A DNA stretch of 5,950 nt from the NCBI GenBank assembly GCA_030613165.1, contig JAUWMN010000119.1:1-5950 (forward strand), read 5' to 3'. Within the stretch, counting starts at the first letter, position 1. Each line of letters begins with the position of its first letter. The DNA is from Desulfobacterales bacterium. GTDB lineage: Bacteria > Desulfobacterota > Desulfobacteria > Desulfobacterales > C00003106. Below the pieces are notes generated by a model that worked only from the letters and a program-made list of their open reading frames with translations, did not search any database and was not told the origin of the DNA. The position numbers were made by a program, and so were the translations under genes. Below, in pieces: positions 1-3,613 of the stretch.

Positions 1-1
1 C

Positions 2-133
2 AATATCGGAGAACCTGTGGTGGGAAACCGCGCGGCGGGAGCGGTCAAGTACCATAAGGCGAGACTGGTCGCGTTGCTCGGCAGGCTGCTGAGCGATCAG
101 TTTTTCAGGCAGATGATAATCAAAGTCATTTAA
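2..133 (+). CDS. 3' end of an unidentified protein gene (partial)
   Basis: Forty-three sense codons followed by TAA at 131-133 are open from the window edge, while the other two forward frames close within this stretch. The C-terminal peptide begins NIGEPVVGNRAAGAV and ends QFFRQMIIKVI. It is rich in Arg, Leu and Val, with a basic amphipathic stretch (KYHKARLVALLGRLL) that could be a terminal helix. I do not recognise the family: no catalytic motif or domain can be named from this tail. The reading frame looks genuinely coding in codon choice. The gene converges on the minus-strand GxxExxY gene, and a repeat array starts 21 bp after its stop. No intrinsic terminator is visible between them. 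Confidence 0.55.
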   Translation, partial: NIGEPVVGNRAAGAVKYHKARLVALLGRLLSDQFFRQMIIKVI

Positions 134-154
134 AGACAGCATGAGGTAATATTT

Positions 155-181
155 CACCGCAAAGACGCAAAGAGCGCAAAG
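155..181 (+). repeat. Left array of cassette 1 (cgcaaag units)
   Basis: Three imperfect units of 8-9 bp share the core cgcaaag and follow a leading cac: ccgcaaag, acgcaaag, agcgcaaag. The identity with the left end of cassette 2 (from 1925) continues through ttttaa to position 187, giving 32 of 33 matching bases. The only difference is A165 against G1935. Confidence 0.85.
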
Positions 182-183
182 TT

Positions 184-567
184 TTAAAGATTATTGACAA
201 TTCTTTTTATTCCATTTTTCAAAATGGGAACATTGAAATTAATCAATAGTCCCAGCTTTAAATCTGACAACTTTAAATACGTCAAGAGTTGTGCTTCATG
301 AATTGGCTCAATCCGGCCAACCGCCTTCAATTCCAAGATTATCAATCCTTCAAAAACCACGTCCAATCGATATCCACAATCCAGTTTTATACCTTTGTAA
401 GACACCGGAAGGGGCTTTTGCCGTTCAAAGGCAAATCGGCGAATAGCAAATTCTCGACAAAGACACTCTTCATAGGCTGATTCCAATAGGCCTGGGCCGA
501 GATTGCGATGCACTTCGATTGCCGCTCCAACAATTTCTTTTGAAAATATATCTTCTTTTTTTATCAT
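184..567 (-). CDS. GxxExxY family protein, PD-(D/E)XK nuclease-like, 127 aa
   Basis: The protein is 127 aa, the usual size for this family (TIGR04256/PDDEXK_3 type). It carries the naming motif G26-L-L-E29-S-A-Y32 after the typical segment EVHRNLGPG. The nuclease-like core has D69 in YRLDVVF, then E79-L-K81, so a D-X9-E-x-K arrangement is intact. The C-terminal LKLGLLINFN...IKRIVNNL is also typical. I chose ATG at 565-567 because the peptide from MIKKEDIFSKEIVGAA onward matches the family; the frame stays open upstream to 804, but that part is a translation of repeat and intergenic DNA. A weak AGGGA about 9 nt upstream lies at the inner edge of the repeat array. The gene is co-oriented with the DUF2065 gene 65 bp upstream and may be read from its promoter. 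The biological role of the family is not established; nuclease activity is inferred from the fold. Confidence 0.9.
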   Translation of the reverse strand: MIKKEDIFSKEIVGAAIEVHRNLGPGLLESAYEECLCREFAIRRFAFERQKPLPVSYKGIKLDCGYRLDVVFEGLIILELKAVGRIEPIHEAQLLTYLKLSDLKLGLLINFNVPILKNGIKRIVNNL

Positions 568-578
568 ATCAATTTTCC

Positions 579-605
579 CTTTGCGTCCTTTGCGTCTTTG
601 CGGTG
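579..605 (-). repeat. Right array of cassette 1, inverted copy
   Basis: This array is the reverse complement of the 155-181 array except at two adjacent positions. If paired as RNA, those become one A-C mismatch (A173 with C587) and one G-U wobble (G174 with U586). The match with the right end of cassette 2 (2092-2120) runs 28 of 29 bases when extended to 607. T595 here pairs with A165 at the other end. Confidence 0.85.
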
Positions 606-632
606 AGATTAACAGTTGCCTCTCCCCTTCAA

Positions 633-818
633 CTACCGCTGCGCCCAATAGACCACTACCAGTCCCGCGGCCATCATGAGGAAGCCGTATACCCTTAGTG
701 TACGGGCTGGAATTTCGGAGATCTTTACAAGCCATACTTTTAACTTGTCCGGAAATGCAAGATAGGGGAGCCCCTCTATAAACATGACCATTCCCAACAC
801 GCATAAGAAAAATTTCAT
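633..818 (-). CDS. DUF2065 small inner-membrane protein, 61 aa
   Basis: This 61-aa protein has two hydrophobic segments, residues about 2-20 (FFLCVLGMVMFIEGLPYLAF) and about 42-59 (GFLMMAAGLVVVYWA). They are joined by a short polar stretch containing the characteristic ISEIPARTLRVYG. The IEG-LPY...P pattern in the first helix and the (L/I)P-x-R-x-(L/I)R-x-x-G pattern before the second match DUF2065, the family of E. coli YjeT. No biochemical function is established; members are often found beside hflC or purA, which are not visible here. I chose the ATG at 816-818 because GGAG (825-828) lies 6 nt upstream of it. ATG at 837-839 (7 residues longer) has no such site. The frame stays open to 1007, but that extension reads through hairpin-forming repeat DNA. 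Confidence 0.8.
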   Translation of the reverse strand: MKFFLCVLGMVMFIEGLPYLAFPDKLKVWLVKISEIPARTLRVYGFLMMAAGLVVVYWAQR

Positions 819-898
819 TAAGCGCTCCAATTCCTTCATATTTTTAAACAACTTGTGCCTATCCAGAAATGGTAGATTTTGGCTCAAGACAAGGCCGC

Positions 899-928
899 CC
901 CAGAGGAATAGCGTTGCATTCCACAGGG
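899..928. repeat. Imperfect hairpin in the DUF2065 leader
   Basis: Arms 899-909 and 918-928 pair at 9 of 11 positions (cccagaggaat with attccacaggg), with symmetric A-A mismatches, around an 8-nt loop. It lies in the long 5' leader expected from the minus-strand promoter at 1028-1055. There is no U tract on either side, so it is not a standard terminator. It may be part of a dispersed palindromic repeat. Confidence 0.5.
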
Positions 929-947
929 CAGGCACAAAGGTTTCTAC

Positions 948-977
948 CGGAGGCGAAGCCCCGCCAGTGCGGGACGG
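948..977. repeat. GC-rich hairpin patch
   Basis: The sequence contains the perfect 5-bp stem cccgc/gcggg (960-964 with 969-973) around a cagt loop. Next to it is a small ggc-gaa-gcc hairpin (953-960) and an outer ccg/cgg pair (948-950 with 975-977). It has the look of a small intergenic palindromic element rather than a regulatory RNA of a known class. Confidence 0.4.
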
Positions 978-1027
978 AGAACGCGGTATTGGGACAAAAG
1001 ATGCCATGTCTGGATGGACACAGCCCC

Positions 1028-1055
1028 ATTATATACGTATGAAGTTTTTTGTCAA
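1028..1055 (-). promoter_or_regulatory. Near-consensus sigma70-type promoter, minus strand
   Basis: On the minus strand TTGACA (1050-1055) and TATAAT (1028-1033) are both perfect consensus hexamers, separated by 16 bp (1034-1049). Transcription would begin near 1020 and read left towards the DUF2065 gene and then the GxxExxY gene. That leaves a leader of about 200 nt before the DUF2065 ATG. The start point is inferred from the hexamers. Confidence 0.75.
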
Positions 1056-1077
1056 AGGCGGGGGGGAAAATATGACC

Positions 1078-1106
1078 TTGACAACATATTATAATCTGGG
1101 TACTTT
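1078..1106 (+). promoter_or_regulatory. Possible + strand promoter for the lipoprotein gene
   Basis: A perfect TTGACA lies at 1078-1083. The hexamer 17 bp later is TACTTT (1101-1106), which matches consensus at only three positions. A perfect TATAAT (1090-1095) also occurs but is only 6 bp from that TTGACA and has no good -35 box of its own. The region is a plausible place for the promoter, but which pair is used cannot be decided. Confidence 0.35.
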
Positions 1107-1151
1107 TTTAAAACAATCGTCTCTAAGACTATAGAACAACAGGGGGGACCA

Positions 1152-1913
1152 ATGCTCTTACACATCAGACAGATCAGGCGTGAAGTGATTTTGGGTTTAG
1201 TGTTGCTTTCTATATTTGTTATGGGCGGATGTTCATGTCTTCAACCGCGAAAAGCGGCTGATATAGATAGCGTGAAGGAGGATATGACGAGGATTGAGCG
1301 GTCCTGCGCGGAGAACGACAAAAAGGTGGCAGAGGTGTATAGCCATCTTTATATACTACAGGCGAAAGTATATTCTAATGAAAATGAAATCAATGCATTG
1401 AAAACCCAATTGACCCCTCAGGCCCCATCAGAGGAACCTCAACCCGTAACCCGCGACTCGCAACCCGTAACCCGTGACTCTCAACCCGTAACTCGCAACT
1501 CGCAACCCGATCCCCCTCCCACACCCGTGAAATTGAGCCCGTCGGATGCGTACAAGAGCGCTTATGCCGCGTATCAAAAAGGCCTTTATGAAGAGGCAAT
1601 CGCTCTCTTTAATAAATTCGTTGGGAAATATCCGAAACACGGTCTTGCTGATAACAGCCAGTACTGGACCGGAGAATGTTATTATGCCATGAAAGATTAT
1701 CAGTCCGCTCTGCGGGCGTTCAAAAAAGTGATTGAGAAGTATCCGGACGGTAATAAGATGCCGGATGCGCTTTTGAAAACAGGGTATTCGTCCCTCGCCT
1801 TAAAAGATTATCAAAACGCTCGAGTCTACTTAGCACGTGTTGTCAAGGATTATCCTTTCAGTACCGCGGCGCAGAATGCGGAGATTAAGTTAAGAAAGAT
1901 TGAGGGCTTGTAA
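1152..1913 (+). CDS. ybgF: YbgF/CpoB-like Tol-Pal TPR lipoprotein, 253 aa
   Basis: The N-terminus has basic residues (RQIRR), a hydrophobic stretch (about 12-24) and the lipobox-like MGGC with Cys27, so this should be a lipoprotein exported by Sec and lipidated. Residues about 38-88 are charged and likely coiled coil. Residues 97-118 are a low-complexity linker of QPVTRDS-type heptapeptides. Residues 132-250 form three TPR-like repeats (132-165, 168-201, 205-238) with the YbgF-type pattern AY..Y..G.Y..AI..F..F...YP. In E. coli, CpoB/YbgF binds TolA and helps coordinate peptidoglycan synthesis with outer-membrane constriction; that role is inferred here by family, and no tolQRAB or pal is visible nearby. 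E. coli CpoB is a soluble periplasmic protein, so the lipidation is a difference. The start is supported by AGGGGGG 4 nt upstream. An alternative is a BamD-like or generic TPR lipoprotein. Confidence 0.8.
   Translation: MLLHIRQIRREVILGLVLLSIFVMGGCSCLQPRKAADIDSVKEDMTRIERSCAENDKKVAEVYSHLYILQAKVYSNENEINALKTQLTPQAPSEEPQPVTRDSQPVTRDSQPVTRNSQPDPPPTPVKLSPSDAYKSAYAAYQKGLYEEAIALFNKFVGKYPKHGLADNSQYWTGECYYAMKDYQSALRAFKKVIEKYPDGNKMPDALLKTGYSSLALKDYQNARVYLARVVKDYPFSTAAQNAEIKLRKIEGL
1440..1509 (+). repeat. Period-7 tandem repeat inside the ybgF-like gene
   Basis: Ten consecutive 7-bp units (caacccg, taacccg, cgactcg and variants) cover exactly 70 bp. Groups of three make a 21-bp higher-order unit and so encode the heptapeptide QPVTRDS twice, then QPVTRNS, then QPD. 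It forms the linker between coiled coil and TPR domain. The reverse strand translates to GLRVTGYGLRVAGYGLR-like peptides, a pattern I remember from spurious hypothetical proteins in environmental genomes, which suggests this is a dispersed intergenic repeat family. Confidence 0.85.
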
Positions 1914-1924
1914 GTGTAATGGGT

Positions 1925-1951
1925 CACCGCAAAGGCGCAAAGAGCGCAAAG
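1925..1951 (+). repeat. Left array of cassette 2
   Basis: Three cgcaaag-core units are identical to 155-181 apart from G1935 in place of A165. The identity runs on through ttttaa to 1957. Confidence 0.85.
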
Positions 1952-1972
1952 TTTTAAGGTCTATTAAGTTTT

Positions 1973-2005
1973 AAGTGAGCTAAAGTGCCTAAAGTGAACT
2001 AAAGT
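1973..2005 (+). repeat. Period 9-10 aaagt repeat
   Basis: The units aagtgagct, aaagtgcct, aaagtgaact and aaagt follow one another. This is a third short-period repeat type in the window, sitting inside the empty cassette. No function can be assigned. Confidence 0.7.
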
Positions 2006-2013
2006 TGTGGAAC

Positions 2014-2026
2014 TTGCCGTCGGCAA
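2014..2026. repeat. 13-bp palindrome TTGCCG-T-CGGCAA
   Basis: The two 6-bp arms are perfectly complementary around a single T. As RNA only about four pairs could form with a 5-nt loop, and the following run is A rather than T on this strand. It is more like a protein-binding palindrome than a terminator. Confidence 0.4.
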
Positions 2027-2091
2027 AAACAATCATAGAACAGATAAAAAACCTTAACTCTAAACATTTCAGACCTTAGGCCCTTCAGATA

Positions 2092-2118
2092 CTTTGCGTC
2101 CTTTGCGCCTTTGCGGTG
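2092..2118 (-). repeat. Right array of cassette 2, inverted copy
   Basis: Extended to 2120, this matches the right end of cassette 1 (579-607) at 28 of 29 bases. The single change is C2108 for T595, and C2108 is the base that would pair with G1935 at the other end. Confidence 0.85.
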
Positions 2119-2149
2119 AGGTCTCGTATTATACTTTTTCAAAAAGCGC

Positions 2150-2176
2150 TTGACAGTCTCTCCCTTTCTTTATAGC
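2150..2176 (+). promoter_or_regulatory. Possible dprA promoter
   Basis: A consensus TTGACA (2150-2155) is followed after 15 bp by TATAGC (2171-2176), which matches four of six -10 positions. The spacing is short. It lies between the right end of cassette 2 and dprA, so it would give dprA a promoter of its own. Confidence 0.4.
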
Positions 2177-2231
2177 AATGAGACCTTTATTCTGAGATCT
2201 ACAGATTTCTGGAGGCTGGACCGATACGGTT

Positions 2232-3353
2232 ATGCATAGAGACTCGGAGGAATATTTTTACTGGTTAGCGCTTAAGTCTGTCCCGGGTATCGGTAATCGG
2301 ACGTTTAAGCGTCTTTTAACACGCTTTGGCACACCTGAGAATGTCTTTAAGTCTTCTCCTGAAGAGTTGTTCGCGGCCGAAACGGTCAGCCCGAGGATGG
2401 TGTCAGGGATTCAGAAAGTTAAGGGAGAAGATCGGATACGAAAAGAGTTGGCCGAGGTCAAGAAACGGGGATTCCATTTAATATCGTTTGCGGATGATGA
2501 ATACCCAGGCTACTTGAGGCAGATCCACGATCCACCGCCGATTCTTTATGTTAACGGAGAGCATATGCCACGCCTTGGCGTGGCTATCGGGATTGTCGGT
2601 TCCCGGCATGCTACCCAGTATGGGATCGCTATGACCAGAGAACTGAGCGGCGGTCTTGTCGAGTCTGGTTTAACCATTGTAAGCGGTATGGCTCGTGGAA
2701 TTGATACCGCGGCACATGAGGGGGCTTTAGCGGCGCATGGGAAGACAGTGGCCGTTCTTGGATGCGGCCTGGGGACGATCTATCCTCTGGAAAATAAAAA
2801 ATTGTATCATAAGATTGCCGCACAGGGCGCGGTTATTTCCGAGTTTCCGATTCATGCCATGCCGGAGGCTCACCACTTTCCGATTCGAAATCGTATAATA
2901 AGCGGCATGAGCCTTGGGACGGTTATTGTAGAGGCGACGACACGCAGCGGCTCCCTGATTACGGCGCAATGCGCCATGGAACAGGGCAGAGAAGTGTTTG
3001 CCGTACCGGGAAGCGTTCGATCTTTTAAGAGTACCGGCACCCATCAATTGATCAAGCAGGGCGCTAAATTGGTGGAAGACGTGACGGATATTATTGAAGA
3101 GCTTGATCCAATATTGCATCCTCAGAATATTTGTGCGAATAAAGAGGCGAACAATGCGGGCGTTTTGGCAGCTCTTTCCGGAGAAGAAAAGAGAGTGCTG
3201 GAAGCATTGACCCCTTATCCAATTCATATAGATACCATTATTCGTCAACTTTCCCTTAATCCCGGCGAGGCGTCCGGAATTCTCCTTCAATTGGAGATAA
3301 AAGGAGTAGCGGAGCAGATGCCGGGGAAGTTGTTTGTTAGGAAGATTGACTAA
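2232..3353 (+). CDS. dprA: DNA processing protein DprA (Smf), 373 aa
   Basis: DprA binds incoming single-stranded DNA during natural transformation and loads RecA on it; in non-competent bacteria it probably serves recombination. Residues 10-65 are a helix-hairpin-helix/SAM-like region (SVPGIGNRTFKRLL). Residues 85-290 are the Rossmann-like DprA core, with DPPPILYVNG (100-109), IVGSR (121-125), SGMARGIDTAAH (151-162), GCGL..IYP (177-185), SEFP (203-206), FPIRNRIISG (216-225), E234 and SGSLITA (239-245), then AVPG (257-260). Residues about 315-370 are the C-terminal winged helix. The length and domain order are normal for the long form. ATG 2232 is the only start that fits; the nearest good ribosome site, GGAGG at 2211-2215, is 16 nt away, which is long. 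The gene precedes topA in the same direction, an order found in many bacteria. Cassette 3 begins 20 bp after its stop. Confidence 0.97.
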   Translation: MHRDSEEYFYWLALKSVPGIGNRTFKRLLTRFGTPENVFKSSPEELFAAETVSPRMVSGIQKVKGEDRIRKELAEVKKRGFHLISFADDEYPGYLRQIHDPPPILYVNGEHMPRLGVAIGIVGSRHATQYGIAMTRELSGGLVESGLTIVSGMARGIDTAAHEGALAAHGKTVAVLGCGLGTIYPLENKKLYHKIAAQGAVISEFPIHAMPEAHHFPIRNRIISGMSLGTVIVEATTRSGSLITAQCAMEQGREVFAVPGSVRSFKSTGTHQLIKQGAKLVEDVTDIIEELDPILHPQNICANKEANNAGVLAALSGEEKRVLEALTPYPIHIDTIIRQLSLNPGEASGILLQLEIKGVAEQMPGKLFVRKID

Positions 3354-3373
3354 TTGGAACTGAAAAAGATTTA

Positions 3374-3405
3374 TCACGAAAACACGAAAGTACGAAAGCA
3401 CGAAA
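3374..3405 (+). repeat. Left array of cassette 3 (period 8)
   Basis: The four units are tcacgaaa, acacgaaa, gtacgaaa and gcacgaaa. Pairing with the right array would be broken only at A3382 and C3399. Confidence 0.9.
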
Positions 3406-3412
3406 GAGATAT

Positions 3413-3543
3413 ATGATAGCAGAAAAAGAAACGCATCAGTTTGAGGAATTAAGCAAGAAAATTATTAAGCGACTGGCTTAAAGGTAGGTCTATTGCTAAA
3501 TTTTGCGAAGCCGACTTTAGAAATAAAAAGAGTAGTAAACTAA
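3413..3543 (+). pseudogene. GxxExxY gene relic with internal deletion and frameshift
   Basis: From ATG 3413 the frame reads MIAEKETHQFEELSKKII, then KRLA and a stop at 3479-3481; the first part resembles the N-terminus of the intact paralogue (IFSKEIV). In another frame, 3472-3540 reads TGLKVGLLLNFAKPTLEIKRVVN followed by TAA at 3541-3543, a typical C-terminus of this family (paralogue: SDLKLGLLINFNVPIL...IKRIVN). Relative to the 127-aa copy at 184-567, roughly 84 codons are missing. These include the GxxExxY motif, the catalytic-type Asp and the ExK. The two remnants are out of frame at the junction near 3465-3475, so no family protein can be made. A 22-aa peptide could still be translated, but nothing suggests a function. 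Confidence 0.8.
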
Positions 3544-3544
3544 A

Positions 3545-3576
3545 TTTCGTACTTTCGTACTTTCGTGCTTTCGTGA
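3545..3576 (-). repeat. Right array of cassette 3, inverted copy
   Basis: On the + strand the units read tttcgtac, tttcgtac, tttcgtgc, tttcgtga. The array starts 1 bp after the relic's stop codon and ends 37 bp before the topA start. An AT-rich stretch follows (3577-3595) with TATTAT at 3582-3587 but no matching -35 box. Confidence 0.9.
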
Positions 3577-3613
3577 TTAATTATTATTACAAAAATTGAG
3601 GTACTAACATAAC

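Larger units (their letters stand above)
155..605. mobile_element. Cassette 1: inverted repeat arrays enclosing an intact GxxExxY gene
   Basis: The unit is bounded by a 27-bp array at 155-181 and its inverted copy at 579-605, which match at 25 of 27 positions. In between is one intact minus-strand gene of the GxxExxY family. The fit is very tight: 2 bp separate the left array from the stop codon and 11 bp separate the right array from the start codon. No transposase, target-site duplication or other mobile gene is visible, so 'mobile' is inferred from the same plan recurring at 3374-3576 and, without a gene, at 1925-2118. If transcribed through, the two ends could pair into a stem closing a loop of about 400 nt. 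Confidence 0.55.
819..1151. other. Divergent intergenic region between the DUF2065 and ybgF-like genes
   Basis: These 333 bp hold no convincing gene. From left to right they contain the DUF2065 ribosome site, a hairpin at 899-928, a second hairpin-forming GC-rich patch at about 948-977, a strong minus-strand promoter (1028-1055), a run of seven G (1058-1066 region), and a possible + strand promoter near 1078-1106. Last comes a purine-rich AGGGGGGA (1141-1148) just ahead of the lipoprotein start. Open frames through it on both strands translate the repeats and have no family resemblance. Confidence 0.6.
1925..2118. mobile_element. Cassette 2: inverted repeat arrays without a gene
   Basis: Arrays of the same type as cassette 1 lie at 1925-1951 and 2092-2118 in inverted orientation, matching at 25 of 27 positions with the same two non-matching sites. 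The 140 bp between them hold a different short repeat (1973-2005), a small palindrome (2014-2026) and no family-related gene. The left end lies 11 bp after the upstream stop codon. Next to the left array, 1951-1968 matches the corresponding bases of cassette 1 (181-198, the end of the GxxExxY gene) at 13 of 18 positions, a weak hint that a gene was once present. Confidence 0.5.
1914..2231. other. Gene-free spacer between ybgF-like and dprA genes
   Basis: These 318 bp hold the empty cassette 2 (1925-2118), a possible dprA promoter (2150-2176) and the dprA leader with GGAGG at 2211-2215. No credible open frame is present; the longest inside the cassette is a 22-codon minus-strand frame with no recognisable match. 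No intrinsic terminator follows the lipoprotein gene. Confidence 0.6.
3374..3576. mobile_element. Cassette 3: inverted period-8 arrays enclosing a gutted GxxExxY relic
   Basis: Arrays of four 8-bp units at 3374-3405 and 3545-3576 are inverted copies matching at 30 of 32 positions. Between them lies a decayed GxxExxY gene on the + strand. The plan is that of cassette 1: array, start codon 7 bp later, gene, stop codon, then the inverted array 1 bp after the stop. The units differ (cacgaaag instead of cgcaaag), so it is a related but distinct subtype. It lies between dprA and topA and separates them by 260 bp in total. Confidence 0.6.

Noticed and set aside
568..804. N-terminal extension of the GxxExxY frame on the minus strand up to 804
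   Set aside because: The extra 79 residues translate the right repeat array and the antisense of the DUF2065 gene; family similarity begins at the Met at 567.
819..1007. 124-aa version of the DUF2065 protein starting at 1007
   Set aside because: The added residues come from GC-rich hairpin DNA, and there is no ribosome site at 1007. GGAG fits the 818 start, which also gives the family's usual length.
1090..1095. TATAAT as the -10 box of the lipoprotein gene
   Set aside because: It has no -35-like hexamer at 16-18 bp and no extended -10 TG; the nearby TTGACA is only 6 bp away.
784..1134. Plus-strand open frame across the divergent promoter region
   Set aside because: It runs antisense to the DUF2065 gene and through repeats and promoter sequence, with no family-like sequence.
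1440..1509. CRISPR-like direct repeats
   Set aside because: The units are contiguous 7-mers with no unique spacers, and no cas gene is present.
1390..1640. Two minus-strand open frames within the ybgF-like gene
   Set aside because: They are reverse translations of the period-7 repeat (GLRVTGYGLRVAGYGLR type), which are artefacts of the repeat.
2014..2026. Intrinsic terminator after the ybgF-like gene
   Set aside because: The palindrome has a one-base centre, can form only about four pairs as a hairpin, and is followed by A rather than T residues.
2120..2140. Target-site duplication flanking the cassettes
   Set aside because: Bases outside the left and right arms were compared for all three cassettes, and no convincing direct duplication was found.
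2727..3401. Long minus-strand open frame opposite dprA (224 aa)
   Set aside because: It is fully antisense to a well-conserved dprA and has no recognisable motif.
3582..3587. TATTAT as a topA promoter -10 box
   Set aside because: The sequence 16-18 bp upstream is the repeat array (actttc), which does not resemble a -35 box.
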